Below, piece by piece: positions 26,237-35,186 of a stretch of 64,000 nt of DNA (position 1 is the first letter of the stretch; every line of letters starts with the position of its first letter). Under the pieces are notes generated by a model. It worked only from the letters and a program-made list of their open reading frames with translations, had not been told where the DNA came from and did not search any database. A program made the translations under genes and the position numbers. The stretch covers positions 1,302,001-1,366,000 of the forward strand of contig NZ_SJPI01000001.1 in assembly GCF_007859865.1 (NCBI RefSeq). The letters run 5' to 3'. The stretch is from Rubripirellula amarantea (lineage in GTDB: Bacteria; Planctomycetota; Planctomycetia; Pirellulales; Pirellulaceae).

Positions 26237-27055
26237 TCAGTCTGCCAATGGGGTGAACCGGAAACTGTGAACAATCAGTTCCTGTATTTTGCCGTCGCTG
26301 GGAACCGGTTCTGGCTTTGTTTCGTTGAAGATCCAAAAGTTGATCATCAGTTTTTCGTCTAAGTCTTTCGGAATCACCGGACCGGTATACTGGACGCTTG
26401 CCGGCTTTCCATGGTTCTCGTTAGATCGCTGTTCGATGATCGGGTCAGACGGGTTGGCTTGCCCGGCGACATGACCGTGAAAGCTGGACCAGCGAATTTC
26501 GCGAGGACGCCACGTGAATCGATGCGTGGTTTCGTTGCCCGATAGCGGCTGATAAAAGCCATGACTTGGCGATTGAACATCCGGGTCATGAGTGGTGAAA
26601 AAGAGATTGGCATCCCCCCAGGCTCTCGTCATTTCGATGTCAATTTCGTGAGGTGTATCGGGTACGTCGTTGCCAATGATGCCGCCAGTCTTCCTAGCGA
26701 CGCTAGCAGGTGAGATGTAGGTGAACAGCCCCACAACGGAGTTCTTCGCCAACGTGTCATAGCGCGACGAAAGCTCGAACTCATAAGTTCCGTAGGTCAA
26801 CGAATCGACCAACATTACTTCTGCGCACACCCATTTCCCGGCGGCGTTTTGCGTGATCTTCAAATGCAAGTTACCGTCATCATCGATAAAGATGTTCTGT
26901 TCTTCGTCAGACCAAAGGTTCTTCCCGGGTCCCATGGTGCGGTCGCTTGTCGGACGCGTCCGCCATTGGTAGCCACTCCATTGAAACTCCTTTGCCACCG
27001 CAAAGTCTGCCAGCAAAAGAAGAACGATTAGGCATTGGCTTATCAACTTCAACAT
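26237..27055 (-). CDS. Exported GH16-like glycoside hydrolase
   Basis: A 272-residue secreted protein: signal peptide MLKLISQCLIVLLLLADFAVA, then a beta-jelly-roll. The active-site strand HEIDIEMTRAWG at about 138-149 fits the GH16 pattern E-[ILV]-D-x-E, giving nucleophile and acid/base glutamates, and the start of the fold (NLHLKITQNAAGKWVCAEVM, TYGTYEFELSSRYD) also matches. GH16 enzymes cut beta-1,3/1,4-glucans, carrageenan, agarose or porphyran; the specificity cannot be read here, though marine polysaccharide use is plausible. Confidence 0.75.
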   Translation of the reverse strand: MLKLISQCLIVLLLLADFAVAKEFQWSGYQWRTRPTSDRTMGPGKNLWSDEEQNIFIDDDGNLHLKITQNAAGKWVCAEVMLVDSLTYGTYEFELSSRYDTLAKNSVVGLFTYISPASVARKTGGIIGNDVPDTPHEIDIEMTRAWGDANLFFTTHDPDVQSPSHGFYQPLSGNETTHRFTWRPREIRWSSFHGHVAGQANPSDPIIEQRSNENHGKPASVQYTGPVIPKDLDEKLMINFWIFNETKPEPVPSDGKIQELIVHSFRFTPLAD

Positions 27056-27839
27056 TGAGTATCCCTTTGAACGTTTGCTCTGGACCGCCTAGACATTCGC
27101 AACTTGCGCAACATTGACTCCTTGCGCATCATCAACTCATTGTACACGTCGCCCGCTATGCCGCCTTAGCGCGACACATCAGTCACCAGGATCATTCTCC
27201 ACGCACACTTCCCAAGCCGCGTCGACTTTATCGTTTGTCAGTCAGCCTTCTTTGATGCGAAAGCTTCCTCGTAACGTGTATCCAAGCATCGTTCACCTTG
27301 CGACCGGTGTAGACGAGACTAAATTCCAATGCTTTCGGGCTGAGCGTTCCAACCTCTCTCGATTCTTGCGACTCCCAGACTGACGCATCCAAGACTGTTG
27401 GTTCCACCAAAACCTCCGCCGTCACCCCTAGCCGTGGAGAGGTGGTCGTCGTCACCTCATGTGACAGGCCAGTGGTCCGACCCCGGAGCCAATCAGACTT
27501 TGGTTATCCAATCAAACGATACCGATTCAATGACGGGACTGGCCGGATACTCAGGCACGGGTACAGACGGTGCCTGTGCGTTGCATGATGCGGCAACCAG
27601 GGTTCGTGCCAACGCTGTTGCGATGCGACTTCCAATGCTGACCGAGGGCGAAACCGATAGGCGGTCGAGTCGGTTCGAATGACGATGACGGCGATCACAT
27701 TGTTGAGCAATCACCGGAAGCTGCTAAACTCAGCGACCCTTCGATCGCATTCTAGCGCTGATCGCCCACTGTTATGCGCGGAACTACATCCCTTGCTTGT
27801 TATTCGCAAGCAACCAATGACCTGCTCGGCTGACATCTT
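27056..27839. other. 784-base region without a convincing gene
   Basis: Only short open frames with no family-like composition are found here. The strongest features are a weak dyad (TTGCTTG/CAAGCAA, 27793-27813) shortly before the methyltransferase start and a run of short imperfect repeats of GGCAC/GTGCC around 27550-27575. It should hold the divergent promoters of the GH16-like and methyltransferase genes. It could be a decayed gene or encode a small RNA, but nothing positive supports either. Confidence 0.4.
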
Positions 27840-28499
27840 ATGAAAAACGCAGCAAATCTGACTTTCCAATGGCACTGGGAACCCACCATGATCGCAGGCC
27901 GCGAGTGCCCTTTGGCCGTCGCGTCAGATCCCGATGGGATGTTGATCGATGCTTGCGAGCGTCAAGATGCGGGTGAGGAAGGCGTGATTGATCCGTTCTG
28001 GGCAACGACTTGGCGAGCTGCATCGGGACTCGATCGTTTTCTTGACAACTACTCGCTTGAGGGCGTCCGTGTCTTGGAAGTCGGTTGTGGAACCGGGCAC
28101 GCTGGACTTGCCGCGGCCATGCGTGGCGCTGATGTGACACTAACCGATGGCGTGGACGATCCGCTTGATTTGGTACGTATGAGTGTCGAAAAGAATGGTC
28201 AGGACTGCACCGTCAAACGGCTTCGGTTTGGCCAAGACACGATGGAAGGTGAGAAGTTTCCGCTCATTCTCGGAAGCGACGTAACGTACCTGCGCGTGTT
28301 ATGGCCACAACTCGAAGAGTGCTTTGAACAGCACTTGGCCGATAACGGTGAAGTGCTCTTGAGTGATCCGCATCGCATCATCGGGAACGAGTTCCAAACT
28401 TGGATTGCGGACCGACCTTGGAACTATGAAGCTCACAAAGTGACACTGGATGATGATGTCAATCATCCTATTCGAGTGATGCGTTTAACACGAAAGTAA
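27840..28499 (+). CDS. Class I SAM-dependent methyltransferase (Methyltransf_16-like)
   Basis: A 219-residue protein with SAM motif I VLEVGCGTGHAGLAAAMRG at about 76-94 and an acidic strand-2 end (VTLTDG) after it. A conserved PFWATTWRAASGLDRFL segment near 50 is typical of the lysine/nicotinamide-type methyltransferase group (METTL21/ETFB-KMT-like). The post-motif segment FPLILGSDVTYLRVLWPQL corresponds to the family's ASDVxY motif. Such enzymes modify lysines of proteins in characterised cases; the target here is unknown. It stops 13 bases before the convergent PilZ gene. Confidence 0.82.
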   Translation: MKNAANLTFQWHWEPTMIAGRECPLAVASDPDGMLIDACERQDAGEEGVIDPFWATTWRAASGLDRFLDNYSLEGVRVLEVGCGTGHAGLAAAMRGADVTLTDGVDDPLDLVRMSVEKNGQDCTVKRLRFGQDTMEGEKFPLILGSDVTYLRVLWPQLEECFEQHLADNGEVLLSDPHRIIGNEFQTWIADRPWNYEAHKVTLDDDVNHPIRVMRLTRK

Positions 28500-28512
28500 C
28501 GCCCGCACTGCG

Positions 28513-28992
28513 TTAGCTGCAAACGTCCTGGTTGCTCGGCGGCGCCGCGATTGCGGGGATGGGGATACCGAATGCTTGCGGACTTGGATCGTGCTGTTTC
28601 ATCAGAGACGCGCCGATTTCGTAGCACTTGCTGGTGATGCGGCGAACTCGCACCACTTTTAGCTGCACCCAGAAGGTGGGCAGTGCGACTCGAACTGTTT
28701 CCTCGGGATACAATTCAACCGAACTTAGGAAACCCGTACCAGTTCGCGAAAAGTCACGCGTGTACACGCCAACTGGATCGGTCGTCCGCGGGCAGAAGGG
28801 CAACGTTTCTTCAAACCACATCAAGCCGTGCGTGCGAATCTTCAAACGCATGTTGTGGCGATCATCTTCGCTGTACGAGGGCACTTCGCCTCGTTCATCA
28901 AAGAAGCTCTTCCATTCGACCGGGAGTTCAATGGTCCACCCGACCGACTGGATCAATTCGCTAAGTTGCGTTGGATAATCGAAGTCCAACAT
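28513..28992 (-). CDS. PilZ-domain c-di-GMP-binding protein
   Basis: A 159-residue single-domain protein that keeps both c-di-GMP contacts of PilZ: RHNMR (RxxxR, residues 45-49) and DFSRTG (DxSxxG, residues 80-85), followed by a six-strand barrel pattern (VRVALPTFWVQLKVVRVRRI). It is thus a likely c-di-GMP receptor. Its start lies 40 bases inside the 3' end of the HD-GYP phosphodiesterase gene in another frame, so the two are co-transcribed and probably coupled. The C-terminal 25 residues are Pro/Ala-rich. Confidence 0.8.
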   Translation of the reverse strand: MLDFDYPTQLSELIQSVGWTIELPVEWKSFFDERGEVPSYSEDDRHNMRLKIRTHGLMWFEETLPFCPRTTDPVGVYTRDFSRTGTGFLSSVELYPEETVRVALPTFWVQLKVVRVRRITSKCYEIGASLMKQHDPSPQAFGIPIPAIAAPPSNQDVCS

Positions 28993-29915
28993 TCCAGCAT
29001 CTCCATGTCGAAGGCGGTTCCACTATCACGACGCAAAACCGCGATGGCTTTGGTGTGCGTCATGGGTGAACGGTAAGGACGCTGACTTGTCAGCGCTTCG
29101 AAAACATCAACGACTGCACACAACCTTGCCCAAGGGTGAATATCGACTTCGGTGCATCCAACCGGATAGCCTCGTCCATCAAGGCGTTCGTGATGCTGAT
29201 AGGCCATCAAGATTTGACCTTTGGTAAGGTCGGTCCGATGAGCGAGACGACGAAAGCCAATCACCGGATGCAGCTTAATTTTTCGAAACTCGGCTTCTGT
29301 TAGCTTGCCGGGTTTGCAAAGGATCTCTTCTTCGATCTCAAGCTTACCAAGATCGTGCAACAGACCTCCCGTGGTGATCTGCTCGATTTCTTCGCGTGAA
29401 TAACCCAGTTCCGCTGCGAGAATTCCTGAGTAGAACGCGACGTTGGCCGAGTGCGTGAAGGTTGCGTAGTCGTGGTGCAACACTTCGAACAAATCGCTGG
29501 CGGCGAACTCGTCCTTGGTGATGATATCAGTCGCAAGCATCCCTAGCTTCTCGGCCGCGTGAATGGTTTTGTCAGTGTCAGGTGTCGAGAATGCCGATTG
29601 AAGGACATCGCGAACCACCTCACTAAGCGCCCCGGCGCGAGCGGCGACCGGTACATCGTCTTGACCTCCACTGGTCGCTAGCTTTCGCAAGTATTGCTGG
29701 TAGGCGTTGCGTGATGCCTTAGATATGAATAGCCGGTGGACCCCGCGATTTCGAAGGCGGCTTAGATCTTCAAGCGTTAGCGGATACTCAGCACCTCGGT
29801 AGAGCTTGTATCGAGAGGATTGGGACTCTTCTTGATACAAGTCCAGACCTACCACTTCCGTCGGCAACAAAGTTGCAACGCTAATCGGAATGTAGTCGAC
29901 TTCGGTCATGGTCAA
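28953..29915 (-). CDS. HD-GYP domain c-di-GMP phosphodiesterase
   Basis: A 320-residue cytoplasmic protein. The N-terminal 100 residues form a domain of the kind found before HD-GYP modules (PISVATLLPTEVVGLDLYQEE). The catalytic HD-GYP domain spans about 125-310 with GGLLHDLGKLEIEEEILCKPGKLT, the LHPVIGFRRL His, and HHERLDGRGYP. All metal ligands and the GYP signature are intact, so it should hydrolyse c-di-GMP to pGpG or GMP. It is directly followed (overlapping 40 bases) by a PilZ receptor gene. A second ATG at 29909 is an alternative start. Confidence 0.92.
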   Translation of the reverse strand: MTMTEVDYIPISVATLLPTEVVGLDLYQEESQSSRYKLYRGAEYPLTLEDLSRLRNRGVHRLFISKASRNAYQQYLRKLATSGGQDDVPVAARAGALSEVVRDVLQSAFSTPDTDKTIHAAEKLGMLATDIITKDEFAASDLFEVLHHDYATFTHSANVAFYSGILAAELGYSREEIEQITTGGLLHDLGKLEIEEEILCKPGKLTEAEFRKIKLHPVIGFRRLAHRTDLTKGQILMAYQHHERLDGRGYPVGCTEVDIHPWARLCAVVDVFEALTSQRPYRSPMTHTKAIAVLRRDSGTAFDMEMLECWTSIIQRNLAN

Positions 29916-30182
29916 GGGTCGCTAGTGGAGGCAGTACGGAAAGACCCGGAGTCTTCCCAACCAAAACTAGGACGCAACTTGCGCCGAACTGCACGTACGC
30001 GAAGAAATCTTCAATCCACTTGGCTTTACGTGCCCCCCGCCGTATCTCCATCGTTACGAGCGTCATAACCTGCATGCGCGGCATCACTTTGATCGCAAGT
30101 GATCGGTTTGCAAACGTGCACTATCGGAGGGAGATGTCGCCGTTTTCGATCGAAATGAGTTGAAACCACGACATGCAGCGAG

Positions 30183-31241
30183 TTAAACCGAGGCTGACAG
30201 TTTCTGCTCTTCCGAGGCAATCATCTGAGAAAGGATCTCTTGAAGTGATACACGGATATCCCAATCGGGATAGTCGCGGCGCAGCTTCCGAAGATCGCTG
30301 ATGTAACAAATATGGTCGCCCTTGCGATTGTCTTCGCCGAGCTTGAAGTCGATCTTATAGCCACCGATCTCTTCAATCATCGCGATGCACTCGAGCACGC
30401 TGGCTGCATTTTCGCGTCCGCCGCCGATGTTGTAGACCTCACCGGGACGCGGGTTCTTCGAAAACGCTTCGAAGGCTTTGACCACGTCGCTACATTCGAT
30501 CTGATCGCGAACTTGCTTTCCTTTGTAACCAAAGATGGTGTACGGCTTTTTCGCTACGGCGACATGAACGAGGTAGCTCAAGAAACCATGCAGTTCAACT
30601 CCGCTATGGCTGGCACCGGTCAGGCACCCACCGCGAAAGACACCGGTTTTCAAGCCGAAGTACTTTCCGTATTCCTGGGCCAACACATCCGCGGCGGTCT
30701 TGGATGCACCAAATAACGAATGCATCGTTTGATCGATTCGGCAACTTTCAGAAATGCCGTGGTAGTCGTCCTTGCTCGCGTATTCCCAGCGAGTTTCGAG
30801 TTCATCGAGCGGTAACTCGTTTGGCGCATCGCCATAGACCTTATTCGTGCTCATGTGACAGAACACAGCGTCGGGAGCAAATTGTCGAGTCGCTTCAAGT
30901 AGATTAAGTGTGCCGTTGGCGTTGACTTCAAAGTCAAGGAACGGGATGTCGGCGGCCTTGTCATGCGAGGGCTGAGCGGCGCAGTGAATGATCAAGTCTG
31001 GCGTTTCGTTCTTGAACAGATCGAGTATCCCATCACGATCACGAATATCGAGCGATACCGTGCGGAAATGGTTCGTCTCCTGCTCCAACCGCGATTGATT
31101 CCAACGCGTGCTTCCATCGGGGCCAAAGAAAGTGGCCCGCATGTCGTTGTCGATTCCGATCACCTCGTCGCCCAATGCGTCCCAATGACGTACCGCAGCG
31201 GAGCCAATCAAACCACTTGAACCAGTAACAATAACACGCAT
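30183..31241 (-). CDS. NAD-dependent epimerase/dehydratase, CDP-paratose 2-epimerase-like
   Basis: The ATG at 31241 gives a 352-residue extended short-chain dehydrogenase with NAD motif TGSSGLIG (Gly7, Gly10, Gly13). Features such as TNKVYGDAPNELPLDELETRWEY, GGCLTGASHSGVELHGFLSYLV and FGYKGKQVRDQIE place it near CDP-tyvelose/paratose epimerase-like proteins. The usual catalytic Tyr of YxxxK is Phe177 (SLFGASK, with Lys181 kept); I recall this as a subfamily feature, so the chemistry may differ from classical epimerases. It probably acts on nucleotide sugars for surface polysaccharides. The longer upstream frame lacks family similarity. Confidence 0.82.
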   Translation of the reverse strand: MRVIVTGSSGLIGSAAVRHWDALGDEVIGIDNDMRATFFGPDGSTRWNQSRLEQETNHFRTVSLDIRDRDGILDLFKNETPDLIIHCAAQPSHDKAADIPFLDFEVNANGTLNLLEATRQFAPDAVFCHMSTNKVYGDAPNELPLDELETRWEYASKDDYHGISESCRIDQTMHSLFGASKTAADVLAQEYGKYFGLKTGVFRGGCLTGASHSGVELHGFLSYLVHVAVAKKPYTIFGYKGKQVRDQIECSDVVKAFEAFSKNPRPGEVYNIGGGRENAASVLECIAMIEEIGGYKIDFKLGEDNRKGDHICYISDLRKLRRDYPDWDIRVSLQEILSQMIASEEQKLSASV

Positions 31242-31417
31242 GACAGGGCCGTCGAATGAAGACAAAAGCGGGAAACCACAGCACCGACGGATCAAACGTT
31301 CACGATTCGCGGTCGATGAGCCCCGATTGTAATTGCATGATTTCCCCCTCAAACCCCCTCGTGGCAACTCTGACCAAGAATCCGAGGTACTAAGGATGTT
31401 CTCGCAACCAAGCCGCC

Positions 31418-34400
31418 CTAGGGAGCGACGAACTCCTTTGGAACTTCGTAGCGGTCCCGTGCCGCCTGTCTCGTGGTGATCAAAATCCGATCGCCCGACG
31501 AAGAATCTGATGTTTCGGACGCTTTCTCAACCACCCAGATTAGTGCTTGTCGCTCGTCGGCCGGACCGGTCGATGACTTGTCCGGATTAGCTAGCACAAC
31601 CAAATCGGTCAGGATCGCGCGAAGAGGAACGTTTTCTTTTTTGAAGTCACGTATGGATTGATTCTGGGTGATTCCCATCTTTTGCAGATCACCGCCCACG
31701 ATCTGAATGGTCGGAACCGCGCCATCAGGCAATCCACTGGCGATCGAGTCGGCCACCAACTCCATTGCAGCCTCCAATGATTCTTGGCCGAACGAAACAC
31801 TCAAAGGACTTGCCAATATTTCGTCGATCGAAAGAGCCTTTGCCATCGCGGTTGTTTCATTCGCAGAAAGTTTTTGACCCTGCGGCGTATTCATCGCCAA
31901 AAGCGTCGCCAGGCTCAACTGAGAGACGGCCAGCTGCGGCAAGTAGATGTTCGCGGTCGCCGTTCGATCAGCGACGCCGACTCGGGCTTGTTGTGCAACA
32001 AACTTCAACATCGCAGGCAACTGCTGGGCCAACAAACTCCATGATTCACCAAACTCAGTGGTAGAAACAAAACGGTCCGCCCAATCCGGCCAACCATTGA
32101 TTGAATCTTGCATCGTTCGACTCAATGACGCTTCCGTGATCGAACCGCTCGCAGCCAATCGCCACTCGGCATAGAACTGCGGCTTCGATTCGTTGTCGCC
32201 GACAACATCAACCATGACTAGTGCCGCTGAAGTATTAGGGATCAATAAACGGCGCAGCGGTTTGGAAAGTTCCGGCATTGATTTCGCCAGCAACTCACGT
32301 CCGTCCGCGAACAGAAAATTGGAGTTCATTAAAACGCAAACATCACAACTCTCTCGCGTCGCTCTCCACAACGACCTCAGTGATCTTGGCAACGGAATCG
32401 TTTGCCCCTCGATTGCCGCGACCTGAGTGATTTGCTCAATCGACCCCAATGCAAATCGCTTCACCGATGAATCGTTCGTGTTACCGTCCGTTGCCCCCTC
32501 GGTTTGACCCACATCAAAGTAGTACGCGTCAGAGCCTTCGTCGTCGCCGACATGAATCTTCATGCCAGCTCGAGTACGAGCTTCAGAAACACCAAAGCGT
32601 TTCATTAGCTCAGAAGCTGGGACGGCCTCGGTCAGAGTCACCGACAACGTAACCTCTGGCACCCCGGCTAGTCCTGGATGAAACGCGGCTGCAATTCGAG
32701 CCAATCGGTCGGCTGGTATTTGAACTCGCTCGACGGCTTGCCGCAGCAAATCGGCAAGCTCGGGAATTGTGCCTTGAACCGTGGAAATGAAGTCTTCGCC
32801 GTTTTGAGCATCGCTAAGATTGACCGAGACGATCATTGCCGGACCAGGCGGCAACATATCTAACGGAGCCGGTTCAGAATCCCATTCGTACGGCGGCACA
32901 TAGAGCAAACGTTCGTCTTTGACGACTTGGAAGCTTGCCGGTCTTTCGTCTTCACGATCGATATTCGGATCACTAGTCGAAGCTGCCTTCGCTTTCGTGA
33001 TCGCCGCCGATCGAGATGACACGGACGGAATCACATCTGGTAGGGGAGGCCGAGTGCGAGCTTGACGAATGACCGGTTGCACGGGATCGACAATCGCTAG
33101 GTAGGCAACTTGAAACACGACAATCCCCGCCAAGCCCGCCAAAACCCACGGTGCCAAATTGCGACGCTTAGGGCGACGCGGGCGGGCGGACCGAAGGGGT
33201 GCGGGTGAAGTCGACGATTCTACAACGGCTTTCCCAACCGATTGATCATCGGGTTCGTCTTGAGGCTCGCGACTTGGTTCGTTGCTAGATGGCTGGGGCT
33301 GCGCCGAATCGGGCTTGGTAGTGGGTGCCTGGGCAATCGCCGATTCAACTACGACGGGTGCGTCAGTTTCGACCGGTTCCGATTCGGAGTCATGCTGACC
33401 CGAAGAAGCGTGCGATGACGACTTTTCTTGAAGACGATCGTCAACATGATCGGCTGCAACTAACTCGGTGTCGACATCAATGCCCGACTGCTTATCGCTG
33501 TCTCGCGCTGGCTCGATCGACGTCTTCGCTCGATTCTCAGCTTTTGAATCAGACCGCTCGTGGGGTGTCGGCTCTACTGGTGTCGGATTTTTCGAGTTCG
33601 GCTTCTTCGTCGTCGGGTCTTTGGTCGCGGAGTCGCTAGTCGCGGAGCCACCAGTTGCGGAGTCGCGTTTTGAAGGGGCTTTCGCTACTGGGACTTTGGC
33701 GATGGGTGTTCTAGTCGTGGGCTTCTTTGTCGTAACCAAACCGGTCGCAGCGACTTGTTTCTTCGCCCCATCCTTTGAGCGACCAGATTTCTTCTCAGGC
33801 TTATCGTTGGAATGCCGCTTGGCCGGATGCGGTTCAACCGGACGCTGCTCGACTTTGGCAGTGTCGCCAGAGCTGTCTGATTCAATTAGCCCCTCGACTA
33901 CGTCAAGAGCGTTGGCAAACTGTTCCACGTCCGCAAACCTTGCCTGGGGATCCTTCGCCAAAGCGTAGGCAAGCACTCGAAAGAACGGATCGCCGGCCTC
34001 CCCTGCTTCGATAGCCGTCGATACTTCGCTGGGCATTTCCGTTTGGTGTCGATGAAACTTTGCGGCCGCATCACCCCCATCGAGCGTCGGTGCTCCCGTT
34101 GCAATCCTGTACAGCAAGCACCCCAGCGAGTACAGATCCGTGCGAACATTAGGCGAGAACGACTGGGATTGAGTGACTGCCGCCAAACACTCCGGTGCGA
34201 GGTAGTGTTCTTGTGGTTCCAACTGACGAAACCAACCACCGCTGGCCTCGACCACGTCGCTGGCTTCAATACTGCCTGGTCCCGATGGATCTCGCAGCAG
34301 GATAACCTTCTCGTCATCCGTCACCCACACGCGATCGGGCCTAACGGCGCCATGATAAAGAGAGTGTTCATGCAACACGGAAAGTGCAGTGGCGATTTGC

Positions 34401-34918
34401 TTTCCAATATGGACAGCAAAGCGTCGATCGACATGGCTCGATTCGACGAGATGGTCTCGCAGTAATCGTCCTTTAGGGAGCGGGCTGAAAACGGCCACAT
34501 ACTCCCCCACCATCTCGGTTTGATAACGCTGCAGCGAATCGGCTTGGATTGCGGCATGTCGATCAAGCCATTCGTTCCCCGGTCCCGTACGCAACAAGAT
34601 TCCGTCACGCAGGCTCTCCTTGGGAGCGTTTAGCCATCGCGCGGAGGCAAAACTTTGGAAGGGCACGGGCGCCTTGGGATCGCGAATCACAAACGAACCC
34701 ACAGCCAATGACGTCGGCGGGTTCGCCAGAACACAGTCTCGTTGAAACGGTGTCAGTTCGCCGGTGCTAAGCAAGAATTGGGTGACTTGTTCCACTTCAC
34801 GCGGGGGCGAACCACCGTTGGCTTCGCGGAAACGCTGTGCGATCGCTTGGCAACCCTGGGCGTGCGTGATCCCCGTACGCACTAGGCGTGTCCAAAATTC
34901 GCTCAGTTCGATCGTCAT
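31418..34918 (-). CDS. Large membrane-anchored pseudokinase-type protein
   Basis: A 1166-residue protein from the ATG at 34918 (a TTG at 34972 is less likely). Residues 1-70 match the N-terminal segment of planctomycete Ser/Thr kinases (LLSTGELTPFQRDCVLANPP). Residues 75-340 have a kinase-like lobe order, including YLAPECLAA and TDLYSLGCLLYRIATG. The catalytic loop near residue 190 is HGAVRPDR rather than HRDLKPxN, and DFG is replaced by RDPSG, so catalysis is unlikely. A Lys/Pro/Thr-rich spacer (350-580) precedes one membrane helix at about 580-605 (APWVLAGLAGIVVFQVAYLAIV). The extracytoplasmic 560 residues have no named domain; their end resembles a secretin-short (STN) domain. It is divergent from glgA. 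Confidence 0.8.
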   Translation of the reverse strand: MTIELSEFWTRLVRTGITHAQGCQAIAQRFREANGGSPPREVEQVTQFLLSTGELTPFQRDCVLANPPTSLAVGSFVIRDPKAPVPFQSFASARWLNAPKESLRDGILLRTGPGNEWLDRHAAIQADSLQRYQTEMVGEYVAVFSPLPKGRLLRDHLVESSHVDRRFAVHIGKQIATALSVLHEHSLYHGAVRPDRVWVTDDEKVILLRDPSGPGSIEASDVVEASGGWFRQLEPQEHYLAPECLAAVTQSQSFSPNVRTDLYSLGCLLYRIATGAPTLDGGDAAAKFHRHQTEMPSEVSTAIEAGEAGDPFFRVLAYALAKDPQARFADVEQFANALDVVEGLIESDSSGDTAKVEQRPVEPHPAKRHSNDKPEKKSGRSKDGAKKQVAATGLVTTKKPTTRTPIAKVPVAKAPSKRDSATGGSATSDSATKDPTTKKPNSKNPTPVEPTPHERSDSKAENRAKTSIEPARDSDKQSGIDVDTELVAADHVDDRLQEKSSSHASSGQHDSESEPVETDAPVVVESAIAQAPTTKPDSAQPQPSSNEPSREPQDEPDDQSVGKAVVESSTSPAPLRSARPRRPKRRNLAPWVLAGLAGIVVFQVAYLAIVDPVQPVIRQARTRPPLPDVIPSVSSRSAAITKAKAASTSDPNIDREDERPASFQVVKDERLLYVPPYEWDSEPAPLDMLPPGPAMIVSVNLSDAQNGEDFISTVQGTIPELADLLRQAVERVQIPADRLARIAAAFHPGLAGVPEVTLSVTLTEAVPASELMKRFGVSEARTRAGMKIHVGDDEGSDAYYFDVGQTEGATDGNTNDSSVKRFALGSIEQITQVAAIEGQTIPLPRSLRSLWRATRESCDVCVLMNSNFLFADGRELLAKSMPELSKPLRRLLIPNTSAALVMVDVVGDNESKPQFYAEWRLAASGSITEASLSRTMQDSINGWPDWADRFVSTTEFGESWSLLAQQLPAMLKFVAQQARVGVADRTATANIYLPQLAVSQLSLATLLAMNTPQGQKLSANETTAMAKALSIDEILASPLSVSFGQESLEAAMELVADSIASGLPDGAVPTIQIVGGDLQKMGITQNQSIRDFKKENVPLRAILTDLVVLANPDKSSTGPADERQALIWVVEKASETSDSSSGDRILITTRQAARDRYEVPKEFVAP

Positions 34919-35039
34919 TCCAGCCAAACGAAACCCGGGAAGTAGAAACTCAATGAAAAACGGCGAACTCAACGCGACGACCCCAACGAACGCTTTCCCG
35001 CCCTCATAGTTTAGCTGATCGCACTATTCACGCCGACAT

Positions 35040-35072
35040 CACTACAGAAACCGTTTCCCCGTTACTGTAGTG
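35040..35072. repeat. Inverted repeat in the divergent glgA/pseudokinase promoter region
   Basis: Arms CACTACAG (35040-35047) and CTGTAGTG (35065-35072) are perfect complements, 17 bases apart. The stem extends by three more pairs after one mismatch. It sits about 115 bases before glgA and about 120 bases before the pseudokinase start. It could be an operator for a dimeric regulator or an RNA hairpin. The TACAG/CTGTA halves resemble BlaI-type half-sites, but this is only a resemblance. Confidence 0.45.
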
Positions 35073-35186
35073 GAAGTTTTGACAGGCTTCGTGTGGCACC
35101 CTTGTGTGGTGACGACCGCGATCGCCTAGTAAACTCGCTAATCTGTCATCTCATCGCCCGAGTCGTCCTCTCGCTGCATCGCAATC

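Noticed and set aside
27228-27455. 75-codon minus-strand frame in the 784-base gap
   Set aside because: No recognisable family, no ribosome site and codon pattern not clearly coding.
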